64,000 nucleotides of DNA, taken from NCBI GenBank assembly GCA_963843525.1, contig CAWJKM010000003.1, positions 434,001-498,000 of the forward strand, in the 5' to 3' direction. Both the position numbers and the translations under genes were made by a program. Position 1 is the stretch's first letter, and the number at the start of each line of letters is the position of its first letter. This stretch comes from DATJPR01 sp963843525 (GTDB lineage: Bacteria > Bacteroidota > Ignavibacteria > UBA10030 > UBA6906). The notes below the pieces were generated by a model. That model saw nothing but the letters and a program-made list of their open reading frames with translations. It did no database searches and was not told the DNA's origin. Shown piece by piece: positions 26,771 to 36,417 of the stretch.

Positions 26771-29113
26771 ATGGATCTCGGCATTCGCTCACGCTCGTCC
26801 CAGCAGCCATCGCAGGAACGAAAGCTTCAGGATTATCTTGCCATCATTGTCCGGGGACGATGGATCATCCTTGGGGCACTGGGTGTCGGAGTGTTGCTTG
26901 CCTTCGTCGTCAATAAGGTAGTGGATCCTGTGTACCGGGCGAGCGCCCAGGTGCTCATCAATACCCGGGAGCTCCAATCCACGCTTTTCGTCGACGCAGT
27001 CCGGACGGACGGGATGAAGAACATCATCCAGAACGAACTGGCGTTGATGAATTCGACCTCTCTCGCCGACACGGTGGCGGAACGCCTTCTTTCCGTCCGG
27101 TATTTCGACAGGGAGAAAAAGAAGCTTCTCCCCATCATTCAATATGGTAAGCCAGAAGAATTTCCGGACTCGGTTGCCTCGCTGCGAGAGATTTCAGCTC
27201 GCCTGAGTGGGGAGGTGGACTTCGATCCGGTGCGGGAATCAGACGTCATCACCATTTCGGCCAAAAGCAAGGTCGCCGTCGAGGCGTCACTCATTGCGAA
27301 CACTTATGCAGAGGCCTACCGGGATCGCAACATCTATCTGAGCCGGACGAAGACGCGCTCGTTCAGGGAATTCCTGGACGAACAGGCCAACGAGAAGAAA
27401 CGGGAACTCAATCAGACCGAATCGAATCTCCAGGCGTTCATGGAGAAAAAAGGGATCGTTTCGTTAGATGAAGAATCCAAGAATGTCATCGAGAAGCTTT
27501 CGCAACTGGAAGCCACCCGGGATGCCACGAACATCCAGGTGCAGGAGCTCACGAAGGAACTCTCTTCCTATGAAGATCAGCTTCCGCAACAGGAGACAAA
27601 CGTTGCCCGCGTGATGGGAGAAGCGAACGATCCGTATATCAAGCTGCTGCAGGAACAGATCGCAAAACTCGAAGTGCAGCGGGACGTCACGGTCGCCCAG
27701 AACCCCTCTTCCATGGGTCGCGACATCCTGAACGAAAGGGTGAAGGAGATTGACCTCCAGATCCAGGCTCTGACATCAAAACTGCAAAAGCGTACCGACG
27801 CGTTCTTGAGAAACCTCACCCCTTCGCAAACAGGGGGAGGGATGGACGCGGCGAGCTACTTGAAGAACATCAAACAGAAAATAGTCGAGACCGGGGTGCA
27901 ACTGCAGTCGCTCCAGGCGAAGAAAAAGGCTTTGGACGAAGTCATCCGGCAGTACGAAACGCAGTTTGACCGCATTCCGCAAACGAGCATGGAATTGGCC
28001 AGACTGCAAAGGTCCAGGCAAAGCGACGAGAAGTTGTACTTGATGCTTCAGGAAAAGTACAACGAAGCGAACATCACAGAACAATCAAACATCGGATACA
28101 TCGAAATCATCGAACGGGCGGGGATCCCGATCCGTCCTTCGAGTCCGAAGCAGCTGATCAATCTGCTGCTCGGAGCCGTTTTTGGGGTGGCGATCGGCAT
28201 GGGATACATTTTCCTCAAGGAGTATACCGATGTCCGCATTCAATCGCCCGACGACTTGAAGCGCCGCGGATTCAAACCGATTGCCGCAGTCGCCGCAATG
28301 GATACAAGTGTGGATCGTTTCGATGCAATTGCCAAAGAGAAGGGGGGGAAGAAGGGGCTCGATCCTCATATCATCATGCATTACTACCCCTTCTCGTCTG
28401 TTGCCGAATCGTATCGCCAGTTGCGGACGAGTCTCCAATTTACTCACGAGTCGGTCGCCCCAAAGGTTCTGGTCATCTCGAGTCCCATGCCCGGGGAGGG
28501 CAAATCCACCACGGCGGCTAACCTGGCTATTTCGTTCGCGCAAACCGGGCGGAAGGTCCTGCTCGTTGATGGTGATTTGCGCAAGCCTACCGTCGATCAT
28601 CTGTTTGGTCTGAGGCGGGAGCCAGGCCTTTCCGACGTTCTGGCTGGAACGACCCCGCTCCAGTCGGCGGTTCAATCGACAGTTGTCGAAAATCTCAGCA
28701 TTCTTCCCTGTGGCGTCATCCCCCCCAATCCTTCGGAAATCCTGGGCTCCGACAAAATGCGTCAATATGTCGCCGAGTTCAAACAGAAATACGACATTGT
28801 GCTGTTCGACTCCTCGCCTGTTCTTGCAGTCACCGATCCGGCGATTTTGGCGACCCTGGGCGATGGCGTCATACTCGTTGTGTCGGCAGGAACATCCCGT
28901 GCTCAGAATCTTGACCATGCGAGTGAAATCCTCTCCAGTGTCGGCGCTCAGTTGATCGGCGTGGTGCTGAACAATGTGGATGTGAAGCGCGCCTACGGCT
29001 CCGATTATCGCAGTTCGTACGCTCAACGGTACGGATACCAAACGGCCGTCTACGCAAGAAAGGGAACCGGGACCGAAAATGAAAAATCCGGTGGCAATGG
29101 TAAGGCCAAATGA
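26771..29113 (+). CDS. Wzc-like polysaccharide co-polymerase / bacterial tyrosine kinase
   Basis: The 780-residue inner-membrane protein has an N-terminal Wzz domain with TM1 near residues 30-50. A long periplasmic coiled-coil region (about 200-430) and TM2 (about 465-485) follow. The cytoplasmic BY-kinase domain carries Walker A SSPMPGEGKSTTAANLA (about 570-587), Walker A' VLLVDGDLRKP and Walker B IVLFDSSPVL. The C-terminal tail has at least five tyrosines (YGSDYRSSYAQRYGYQ), the usual autophosphorylation cluster. Such proteins set chain length and drive export in Wzx/Wzy-dependent pathways. As the first gene of the locus, with the SLBB protein and Wzy next, it fits that role. Confidence 0.92.
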   Translation: MDLGIRSRSSQQPSQERKLQDYLAIIVRGRWIILGALGVGVLLAFVVNKVVDPVYRASAQVLINTRELQSTLFVDAVRTDGMKNIIQNELALMNSTSLADTVAERLLSVRYFDREKKKLLPIIQYGKPEEFPDSVASLREISARLSGEVDFDPVRESDVITISAKSKVAVEASLIANTYAEAYRDRNIYLSRTKTRSFREFLDEQANEKKRELNQTESNLQAFMEKKGIVSLDEESKNVIEKLSQLEATRDATNIQVQELTKELSSYEDQLPQQETNVARVMGEANDPYIKLLQEQIAKLEVQRDVTVAQNPSSMGRDILNERVKEIDLQIQALTSKLQKRTDAFLRNLTPSQTGGGMDAASYLKNIKQKIVETGVQLQSLQAKKKALDEVIRQYETQFDRIPQTSMELARLQRSRQSDEKLYLMLQEKYNEANITEQSNIGYIEIIERAGIPIRPSSPKQLINLLLGAVFGVAIGMGYIFLKEYTDVRIQSPDDLKRRGFKPIAAVAAMDTSVDRFDAIAKEKGGKKGLDPHIIMHYYPFSSVAESYRQLRTSLQFTHESVAPKVLVISSPMPGEGKSTTAANLAISFAQTGRKVLLVDGDLRKPTVDHLFGLRREPGLSDVLAGTTPLQSAVQSTVVENLSILPCGVIPPNPSEILGSDKMRQYVAEFKQKYDIVLFDSSPVLAVTDPAILATLGDGVILVVSAGTSRAQNLDHASEILSSVGAQLIGVVLNNVDVKRAYGSDYRSSYAQRYGYQTAVYARKGTGTENEKSGGNGKAK

Positions 29114-29241
29114 ACATCCGTTTCCCTGGTTCATCATGGCGGTCAATTCGCGAAAGAATACAGAGCCACTCCTCGAAACGAAAAACCGGACTTTGATGGT
29201 CAGAAGTTGAACTTCACTCATCCCTGAGAGGTAGGCATATC

Positions 29242-29760
29242 ATGCGATTCACGAAAGGAAGTGTAGTAGCGGCGGTGATTTCCCTCGTTGTCCTCACCGG
29301 GGGAGTTGCCAACGCACAACTGGAAAACAGCCTTGGATCCGGATTGGGTCTCTCCGGGTCGTCGACGGCGGCTTACTATCTGATCTCGAAGTCGGGTGAA
29401 ATTACCATGCCGATCAACCTCTGGGGCTACGTAAAGAACCCCGGGCGGTACGAGATTCCGATCTCGACCGATCTCGTCCAGCTGCTTTCCTACGCCGGTG
29501 GACCGCTAGCAGATGCGGACCTGGGATCAGTGAAGATCACGCGGGTCATTCAGCGGGACAATCAGATCAGAAAAGTGGAGTACACGGTTAACCTCAACCA
29601 TCTCGATCGTCTCGATGCGATGTCGCTCTCCCTCGAAGCGGGGGACACGATTTTCATCGATACAATGTCCTTTCAGATACGAGACATAGTGAACATTATT
29701 ACCACAGCGGCGATTATCACCGGCTCCATCGCGAGTGTGATCTACGCGTCGCGACATTGA
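29242..29760 (+). CDS. Minimal SLBB-domain protein of the polysaccharide export type
   Basis: The 172-residue protein has a signal peptide (cleaved near ANAQ) and one SLBB domain (about 52-110, with GYVKNPGRYEIP, LVQLLSYAGGPL and VKITRVIQR). A segment ending AGDTIFID and a C-terminal hydrophobic helix (about 145-168) complete it. SLBB domains occur in Wza-type exporters and gate the channel, but this protein lacks the Poly_export domain and is less than half the usual size. It may be an adaptor to an exporter encoded elsewhere. It lies between the Wzc-like and Wzy-like genes. Confidence 0.82.
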   Translation: MRFTKGSVVAAVISLVVLTGGVANAQLENSLGSGLGLSGSSTAAYYLISKSGEITMPINLWGYVKNPGRYEIPISTDLVQLLSYAGGPLADADLGSVKITRVIQRDNQIRKVEYTVNLNHLDRLDAMSLSLEAGDTIFIDTMSFQIRDIVNIITTAAIITGSIASVIYASRH

Positions 29761-29922
29761 TCTGCAACGCAGCTCGTGCCCGTGCGCGGATCTGCGGGAC
29801 CGTCGTTGAGCGATTCGCCGTTCCCCTCATCTTGCAGCTCCGATGGCGGCGGGCCGAATGTCGGCGGGCGATACAGCATGTGAAGGCACAGACAACATTC
29901 GTCCTATTACCTTTCCCGACCA

Positions 29923-31179
29923 ATGCGGTTTAAGATCCTGCTTCTCTTTGCTGTCCTCTGCTTCAACTCGGTATCTGGCCTCGTGGGGACGGAATTCCTT
30001 CCTTCGTTCGAGTACCCCTTCCGCATACTGGGACTCGCGGGCGACGCGACGATTATCCTTCTGGGCGTGCTGGTTCTTTTCCGCAATAGATCCTACTACG
30101 GTTCGAAGGCCTTCCTCATCTTTGCCTTTATCTCGTTTGTCACCGTACTCTACCATGTCGATAGTCTCGGCGTCGTCTCTCAACTTAACGGTTTGCGCCA
30201 GCCGCTTCCATTCCTGGCGGCGCTTGTCTTTGTCCATGACATCGCCAATTCGAAGTACTGGCCTTCGTTTTCTAAACTCTTCACGCGGTACCTTCTGGGA
30301 TACGCGCTGCTGCAAATCCCGGTATCCGTCTGGCAGTTCTTGAAATATGGGGCGGGTGATCCTGTGGGAGGAACGTACGGACTGACGGGGGGGAGTGGAC
30401 TCATTACGCAGCAGGCGTTCCTCATCAGCTTCTATCTGATCAGTTATACGGCTTCGTCCCGCGATGGGTCCACGTTTGTCATTCGCCGGGCGCTGCCGTT
30501 TCTCGCTCTCCTGATTCCCTGTGCATTAAACGAGACGAAGGTCGCATTTGTCCTCCTTCCGGTGTTTGTTATCCTTCTTTCGGTGACACGCAAACACTGG
30601 TACAAAACTGTTCCTTTCCTGATTGTGGGTGGGGCGCTGATCTATCTCCTCAACTTCTATTATAGCAAGACGTCTGAAGATACATCCAAGATCCTCGATG
30701 TTCGATTCGCGGAGAAATATCTCTACTATAACACCCAGGAGGATGACCTTCCGCGATTTGCCAGGATTCCCATCATGTTCCGGATTATGGACTATGATCC
30801 GTTGCTTGAGACCATCGGCCTTGGCTATGGTCTCTTCCTGGGTAACGATATTCTCGGCGTGACACGCCTCAGTCGAAGCTTGACCTATTTGCAGGGTTCA
30901 AGGATTCTCCTCTTTACCTCATGGATCCAGGGAGGGATCCTCGCCGTCCTCGTCCTGGGCTTCGCGTCGACGATCTTCATACGCTCTCCGTTTGTCAAAG
31001 TCTTTACGGTGCGCCGTTTTCGGTATTTCCTTCTCTTTAGCATCGCGCTCTCCTGGCTCTATAACGAAGCCTTGTTCGACCGCGCGTTTGCGCCGATGAT
31101 TGCATATCTCATCGTCTGGACTGAGACCGGCGGCAGGTTCAGCGATGCTGACTCCCCGGATCTGTCCACCGCAGAGTAG
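29923..31179 (+). CDS. Wzy-like O-antigen/exopolysaccharide polymerase
   Basis: The 418-residue integral membrane protein has about ten hydrophobic segments and a larger loop between residues about 235 and 320. This is the layout of Wzy/O-antigen ligase family polymerases. These proteins have little sequence conservation, so the call rests on topology and position between the Wzc-like and SLBB genes and a glycosyltransferase. It would polymerise lipid-linked repeat units on the periplasmic face. An O-antigen ligase is the main alternative. Confidence 0.72.
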   Translation: MRFKILLLFAVLCFNSVSGLVGTEFLPSFEYPFRILGLAGDATIILLGVLVLFRNRSYYGSKAFLIFAFISFVTVLYHVDSLGVVSQLNGLRQPLPFLAALVFVHDIANSKYWPSFSKLFTRYLLGYALLQIPVSVWQFLKYGAGDPVGGTYGLTGGSGLITQQAFLISFYLISYTASSRDGSTFVIRRALPFLALLIPCALNETKVAFVLLPVFVILLSVTRKHWYKTVPFLIVGGALIYLLNFYYSKTSEDTSKILDVRFAEKYLYYNTQEDDLPRFARIPIMFRIMDYDPLLETIGLGYGLFLGNDILGVTRLSRSLTYLQGSRILLFTSWIQGGILAVLVLGFASTIFIRSPFVKVFTVRRFRYFLLFSIALSWLYNEALFDRAFAPMIAYLIVWTETGGRFSDADSPDLSTAE

Positions 31180-31221
31180 CAATCGGTACACATCGTTTCT
31201 CCCAAGGGTAACGCAAGAAGT

Positions 31222-32367
31222 ATGAAAAGACTCCTTATTGTCAATCAACATCAGTTCGGCTATCTCACGGACTCGTATGCCTGGTGCAAATACCTCCGGA
31301 ACGATTGGGCGATTACCTATCTCGGCTGGGATCATGGAGGTAAGCGAGTTGAAGTTGAGGGGGTGCAGGTGGAGTATGTGTCGCGACGCGGAAGCAAGCC
31401 TCTCCGGTTGTTCAGATACATCCGCGCGGCCATTGCCAGGCTTCGGCGAGAACATTTTGATGCGGTCATCGTTGTCTACTTTCGTGGTGCCTCGCTTCTC
31501 CTGCCATGGGTCAACCGATCCACGACGATTGTTGATATCCGGACGGGATCAGATCAACCCGGCACGCTACAGCGGACCTTCGAAAATCTCCTCCTGCGCG
31601 TTGAATGCCTTCTGTATAAAGAACGAACGATCGTTTCGGAGAGCCTTCAAAAAACCCTGTCGCTCGGCCGGGCGGAGTTTACGGTTCTCCCCCTCGGCGG
31701 CGAAAAGATGATGTTGCCGCCGAAAAAGTTCGAGAGCATCCGTTTGTTCTACGTCGGGACCCTGGAATACAGGAGCATCCATGAAACAGTACTCGGCCTC
31801 GATCAATGGTGGACGACCCGGAAGCCTTCGGTGACGGTGTCGTACGATATCGTTGGCAGCGGGCGCGAGGAAGAAGAAGCGGCGCTGACCAAAGCCATCC
31901 AGGAAAGTCCGCTCCGATCGTCAATCCGATTCCACGGCAGGAAACCGAATCCCGAGATCATTCCATTTCTGGAACGCTGTAACGTCGGAGTCGCGTACGT
32001 TCCGAAGACATGGTACTACGATTGTCAACCTTCGACAAAAGTGTTTGAATATCTCCTTGCGGGAATGCCGGTCATTGCGACCAGTACTTCCGAGAACGCA
32101 CTCGTCATCACAAGGGCCAATGGCGTGCTCACCGAGGATACGATAGATGGGTTCGCGCACGGGGTTGACGAGATCTCCCGGCGGCTGCAGGAATATGATT
32201 CCCGACAGATTGCGGCATCAAGTCAGCAGTATGCGTGGCAGGAAATTGTCACGAATATCCTTGCTCCCAGGCTGGACGAATTGAAACCCAATGGATCAGC
32301 CGGGACCGCGGGGGTGGGCGGACCGCATACAACCAATGAAGAAATCCGACATCTCTCCAATCCCTGA
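31222..32367 (+). CDS. Glycosyltransferase, GT4-like
   Basis: The 381-residue protein has a two-Rossmann GT-B layout. The C-terminal half carries the donor-binding features IRLFYVGTLEYRSIHETV, a RFHGRKPNPEIIPFLERCNVG-type block and STKVFEYLLAGMPVIATST with the conserved E before the nucleotide-sugar loop. It would transfer a sugar from a nucleotide donor on the cytoplasmic side during repeat-unit assembly. The substrate is unknown. The 3' end overlaps the start chosen for the deacetylase gene by 32 bases. Confidence 0.85.
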   Translation: MKRLLIVNQHQFGYLTDSYAWCKYLRNDWAITYLGWDHGGKRVEVEGVQVEYVSRRGSKPLRLFRYIRAAIARLRREHFDAVIVVYFRGASLLLPWVNRSTTIVDIRTGSDQPGTLQRTFENLLLRVECLLYKERTIVSESLQKTLSLGRAEFTVLPLGGEKMMLPPKKFESIRLFYVGTLEYRSIHETVLGLDQWWTTRKPSVTVSYDIVGSGREEEEAALTKAIQESPLRSSIRFHGRKPNPEIIPFLERCNVGVAYVPKTWYYDCQPSTKVFEYLLAGMPVIATSTSENALVITRANGVLTEDTIDGFAHGVDEISRRLQEYDSRQIAASSQQYAWQEIVTNILAPRLDELKPNGSAGTAGVGGPHTTNEEIRHLSNP

Positions 32368-33493
32368 GTTTCCTATGCACGCCGATCTCTCCACCAGGTT
32401 GAAGACAGGGTACAAGAAGGTGATGCGAAACCTTCCCTCCCCGCTTCGCCGTGCAGTCGGCCTGGCGGACTATGTACGGACCAACCGGATAAAAATATAT
32501 CGGGATCCTCTTCAGCACCCCGTGGAAGGCCTGTCGCACGGGGTCGTGACGTTTTCTCTGGATTTTGAGCTTGCCTGGGCATGGCAATATGCCCGGCGTA
32601 CCGATATTGATCACGTTTCTCTGGGCCTGAGAGAACGGGCCCAGGTCCCGGTCATCCTGAATTTGCTTGAAGAATATGAAATCCCCTCCACGTGGGCAAC
32701 CGTAGGTCATTTGTTCCTTCATAGTTGCAGTCGGGACAGCGCGGGGCGCGCACACCCGGAAATTCCGCCTGTCCCCCGGTTTAGAACCGAAAACTGGGTC
32801 TACGACGGTGGGGATTGGTTCCGAAATGATCCTTGCACTGATTACCACAAAGGGCCCGCGTGGTACGCGCCCGATTTGATCGAAGACATCCTGCATTCGA
32901 AGGTCCGGCATGAAGTCGGATGTCACGGATTCTCGCATATTGGACTCGGGCCCTACTGCCCGACAGAAGTGGTACAGGCAGAAATCCGCGCATGCGCACA
33001 GGCAATGAAGCCGTACGGACTGGCTCCGTCTACGCTTGTGTTCCCGGGAAATTCCGAAGGGCACTACCATGACTTGTTCGATGGGGGTGTCCGTATTATC
33101 CGTTCCTTTCCCGATCCTTCTGTAGGAGTCACTCTCCCCGTTCGCCGTTCCGAGGGTCTGTGGGCGGTGCACTCTTCTTCTGCGCTTGAACGGGGAGCGG
33201 GGTGGACCATTGGCCAGCGACTTTCAAGGTTACATCGCTTTGTCGATGTCGCCGCAGAGGAGAAACTCGCTGCCCACTTCTGGTACCACCCGTCGATGGA
33301 TCCCAGGGACCTCCGGGACCTCCTCCCCCCGCTCCTTTCGTATTGCGCGAAGCTCAGAGATCGAGGACTTATTGAAATCCTTACGATGCGCGATCTGGTG
33401 GAAAGAGTCCAGGCTCTCGGAATCGTCCAAACCAACAACGGAGCTACAAACCAAAGCCGGGAGCTGCATTCCCAGGAGCCTCACAATGGATGA
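32336..33493 (+). CDS. Polysaccharide deacetylase-like protein (NodB fold)
   Basis: It has a divergent NodB/CE4 domain: VVTFSLDFELAWAW stands in for the TFDDG motif 1, and EVGCHGFSHIGL supplies the H-x-x-x-H metal motif 2. The C-terminal part is HFWYHPSMDP. Such enzymes remove acetyl groups from polysaccharides. No signal peptide is evident, so it may act on lipid-linked precursors in the cytoplasm. The frame is open back to 32291, inside the upstream gene. ATGs at 32336 and 32375 are both plausible; the latter is seven bases after the upstream stop. Confidence 0.82.
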   Translation: MKKSDISPIPEFPMHADLSTRLKTGYKKVMRNLPSPLRRAVGLADYVRTNRIKIYRDPLQHPVEGLSHGVVTFSLDFELAWAWQYARRTDIDHVSLGLRERAQVPVILNLLEEYEIPSTWATVGHLFLHSCSRDSAGRAHPEIPPVPRFRTENWVYDGGDWFRNDPCTDYHKGPAWYAPDLIEDILHSKVRHEVGCHGFSHIGLGPYCPTEVVQAEIRACAQAMKPYGLAPSTLVFPGNSEGHYHDLFDGGVRIIRSFPDPSVGVTLPVRRSEGLWAVHSSSALERGAGWTIGQRLSRLHRFVDVAAEEKLAAHFWYHPSMDPRDLRDLLPPLLSYCAKLRDRGLIEILTMRDLVERVQALGIVQTNNGATNQSRELHSQEPHNG

Positions 33494-33837
33494 CGCCCGA
33501 ACACAGGGCGATTATTTCGTACACCGGCTCCAGGAGCAGCCCTGAAATCGAGCGTCACGCCTCAATCGCACAGGTCTCTGCCGAAGGGAAGAGCGGGTGA
33601 AGAGCGGCGGGGCATCCTTCCGCGTGTAGTCGTCCGGTCAGCCACTAAAAGATTTTTGTGCCTAAAACGATCAAATGTTGCCGTTTTTCCTCTTGTGAGG
33701 AAGCTCATAGCGCCTCATCCGGGCATTTCGCATTAGTGTAAGGTCATATCTGATTTCAATTCTCAAGGGTGCCTCGTCAGGTTCTTTGAAGACGACTCCT
33801 GCACATCGAAACTGCAAGCTGTTGGAGGAGGCAAGCT
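33494..33837. other. Intergenic region with CRP-type half-perfect site
   Basis: 344 bases without a supported gene. A weak hairpin (CGCCC/GGGCG, 33494-33510) follows the deacetylase stop. A CRP-like site lies at 33694-33709. A strong GGAGGAG ribosome site is at its 3' end, decisive for the GTG start of the next gene. Confidence 0.55.
33694..33709. promoter_or_regulatory. CRP/FNR-type site, one mismatch (TGTGA-N6-TCATA)
   Basis: TGTGA, GGAAGC, TCATA differs from the consensus at one position. It is 129 bases ahead of the GTG start of the glycosyltransferase gene. No clear -10 stands at class II distance. Confidence 0.45.
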
Positions 33838-35076
33838 GTGCGATCGCTTTTTGAAGCCGACTCCGACGAGGAGCCCAGTGTTCGAAAACACCTGGCCATT
33901 TCACCCGTTGAGACCGAAGTTCTCAGAACCGACTCTCCGCGAATTCATGGAGATCATTTGAACCAGGCTTACCAATCAAAGCGATCGCAGTCGAAAATAC
34001 GAATTCTCGTCGGTGTCGTAAACCCGCAACGTGCGGGGGGCATATTTGCCACGGAGCATCCATTTCTTGATGAACTCCGCCGTCGCGAGGGTGTCAGTAT
34101 TGCGACCTTTCCATACGGCGGATTGTCAGGGTACGAACCAAAACTGCAAAAGACCTTTCGACTGATCTCGGATCTCTTTCGCTTTGCATCTGCCTTTCTT
34201 CGTGAACGGCCGGATATTGTCCACCTGAACTCGGCGTTCGATCATCGCGCGCTCATTCGTGATACTGGGTATGCTCTGGTTGCGTCAGTTCTGCGGGCCA
34301 AACTTTTTGTGAAATACCATGGATCGAACGCAGGCCTGGCCCGGAACCGGTCCGGACTCAGGCGTATGATGACGGATTTCGTGTTTCGCAGTTCTTTCCG
34401 CATTGGAGTCCTCTCCTCGGAAGAGCGGGCGAACTTCCTCCAGGCCGGACATTCGGAGGAAAAAGTGATCGTGGTGAAAAATGCTGTGAATGTTGAAAGG
34501 TTTGCGGCTCCTCGCGAGGAACCCCTGGGGGCAGCCCGGCTCCTCTTTATCGGACGCTTCATTCCATCAAAGGGGCTGCTGGAAGTCATCAAAGCCATGC
34601 GGATTGTTTGCGATCGCGGGTTTTCCGCGACACTCACCTGCATCGGCGACGGCATGGAAATGCAGTCAGCCAAAAATCTGGTGGAGTCTCTGAACCTTTC
34701 TGACGTGGTGACCTTCGGGGGATATGTCCCTGAACCGGACACGACCCCGTACTACCTCTCGGCCACGATGCTTGTCATGCCAACCCGCAGTGAAGGTTTT
34801 TCGATGACGATTTTCCAGGCGGTGGCTTCCGGACTCCCTGTCTTAACGACCCGAATTCGCGCAGCGGCAGATTATCTTGCCGAGCCCGACAACTGTTTAT
34901 GGATCGCACCGGGGAGCGAAGAAAAACTTGCCGGCAGAATCATCGAGGTCATAGGAAACCCCAAACTTCGTGCGCAGATGTCGGAGAATAACCGCAGACT
35001 TGCCAGAGCGTTTTCACCTGAACATGTCGTTGATGAGTATCTTGCCGTTTATAACCAAGTCTTATCCTGCAAATGA
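33838..35076 (+). CDS. Glycosyltransferase, GT4 family
   Basis: The 412-residue protein has a variable N-terminal extension of about 50 residues. A GT-B fold follows, with NPQRAGGIFATEHPFLDELRR in the acceptor domain and RLLFIGRFIPSKGLLEVIKA, LTCIGDGMEM and MPTRSEGFSMTIFQAVASGLP (E-x7-E motif) in the donor domain. It begins at GTG with GGAGGAG eight bases upstream. Its stop overlaps the start of the dehydrogenase gene (ATGA), tying those two genes together. The sugar is unknown. Confidence 0.88.
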   Translation: MRSLFEADSDEEPSVRKHLAISPVETEVLRTDSPRIHGDHLNQAYQSKRSQSKIRILVGVVNPQRAGGIFATEHPFLDELRRREGVSIATFPYGGLSGYEPKLQKTFRLISDLFRFASAFLRERPDIVHLNSAFDHRALIRDTGYALVASVLRAKLFVKYHGSNAGLARNRSGLRRMMTDFVFRSSFRIGVLSSEERANFLQAGHSEEKVIVVKNAVNVERFAAPREEPLGAARLLFIGRFIPSKGLLEVIKAMRIVCDRGFSATLTCIGDGMEMQSAKNLVESLNLSDVVTFGGYVPEPDTTPYYLSATMLVMPTRSEGFSMTIFQAVASGLPVLTTRIRAAADYLAEPDNCLWIAPGSEEKLAGRIIEVIGNPKLRAQMSENNRRLARAFSPEHVVDEYLAVYNQVLSCK

Positions 35077-36410
35077 ATCGCAAAAGGAAGGGCTCTTCGG
35101 TGTCTCTTATGGACAAACCCGGCAGCAATAGACCAACCGAGGCAATCGACTCTGTGGGAGCGTCATTGGCTGAGAGAAGGCATACTCCCCAGTTTGTGGC
35201 AGAAATAGCAGACCCCGCGATTGACCTCCTCGGATACGTGGTCGTCGACACGAATGTCAACGGCCATGCGTGTGGGGGACTGCGTCTTTCACTCGATGTC
35301 TCGCGTGATCTGGTAGCGGATCTCGCGCACGGCATGACCCTCAAATACGGTTTCAGTGGGATTGGGCAGGGAGGGGCAAAGGCGGGAATCGTCGGCAATC
35401 CTGATATGCCCGGGGACCGTAAACGCACCTTGTTGAAGCGGTTCGGCGAATTGCTGGGTCCCCTGTTGAGGAGCGGGTATTATATCTCCGGCCCCGACAT
35501 GAGTATCACGCACAATGATATTGACACGCTCCTGGGAGCGGCGCGGTTGAAGGTTCCTCGCGGGCGCCGGACGAAAGGGAAGAAATCCGGCTTTTTCACC
35601 GCCATGGGAGTCATGGTCGCAATCGAAGCAACTGCGCAGGAGAAAGGGATTGATCTTGCGAAGTCTCGAATAGCAATCGAGGGATTTGGATCGGTGGGGA
35701 GTTCCCTCGCGTGGCTGATGGGTCATAAATATGGGTCCAAGGTGGTCGCGGTGTCGACGACCAGAGGGGCGCTCTATGACTCCAACGGCCTCGATATCGG
35801 GGGTCTGTTTGCCCTCGTCGCCGAACATGGAAGCGCTGTCATCGACCAATACAAGGGCGGCGAACGCATCCCGTTGGAGGATCTTCTTACCCTGGATGTC
35901 CAGGTACTCTCGCCGTGTGCACGCCCCTATGCGATCAATAGTCAGAACGCCGGCAAAATCTCTGCCCCGATCGTTGTTCCGGGTGCGAATAACCCCGTGA
36001 CTTCCGAGGCTGAGTTCGTCCTCCTCCGTCGCGGGATACTCTCCGTACCGTATTTCGCCGCGAACTGCGGCGGAGTAATTGGCAATAGGATGGAGGTGCT
36101 GGGGGTAACCGATCGGTACATTGAAAAATACTTCCAGGTTCGCAACGCCGGAAGAATTCGACAACTGATCCAGCGTTCCGCGGCGACAAATGTGCCGATG
36201 AGCGTTCTTGCAGAAGATTATGCCATGCGGCGTTTCGCCGAAACCAAGCTCAATGCCGAGCGGTTCTCCGGAATGTCACGCCTCTATAGTGCGGGACTGC
36301 ATGTCGTCCGTCAGGGTTGGCTGCCCGAAGGCGTTCTCCGATTGATGGCTCCGGTCTATTTTGAGCGGGGGGCCGAACGGGACCAATCGATCGACACGTT
36401 TCTTTCGTAA
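35073..36410 (+). CDS. Glu/Leu/Phe/Val dehydrogenase-family enzyme inside the polysaccharide locus
   Basis: The 445-residue protein has the substrate-binding domain of glutamate dehydrogenases (GGLRLSLDVS, the MTLKYG lysine, and the catalytic-type lysine in GQGGAKAGI). An Asp follows in GPDMS. The NAD(P)-binding domain shows IAIEGFGSVGSSLAWLM and VPGANNPVTSEAE. It should catalyse reversible oxidative deamination of an amino acid. Several blocks are diverged from housekeeping GDH, so the substrate is open. It is unusual in such a locus. It overlaps the glycosyltransferase before it and is seven bases from a CapK-like ligase, suggesting amino-acid supply for the polymer. Confidence 0.85.
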   Translation: MNRKRKGSSVSLMDKPGSNRPTEAIDSVGASLAERRHTPQFVAEIADPAIDLLGYVVVDTNVNGHACGGLRLSLDVSRDLVADLAHGMTLKYGFSGIGQGGAKAGIVGNPDMPGDRKRTLLKRFGELLGPLLRSGYYISGPDMSITHNDIDTLLGAARLKVPRGRRTKGKKSGFFTAMGVMVAIEATAQEKGIDLAKSRIAIEGFGSVGSSLAWLMGHKYGSKVVAVSTTRGALYDSNGLDIGGLFALVAEHGSAVIDQYKGGERIPLEDLLTLDVQVLSPCARPYAINSQNAGKISAPIVVPGANNPVTSEAEFVLLRRGILSVPYFAANCGGVIGNRMEVLGVTDRYIEKYFQVRNAGRIRQLIQRSAATNVPMSVLAEDYAMRRFAETKLNAERFSGMSRLYSAGLHVVRQGWLPEGVLRLMAPVYFERGAERDQSIDTFLS

Positions 36411-36417
36411 TCCTACC

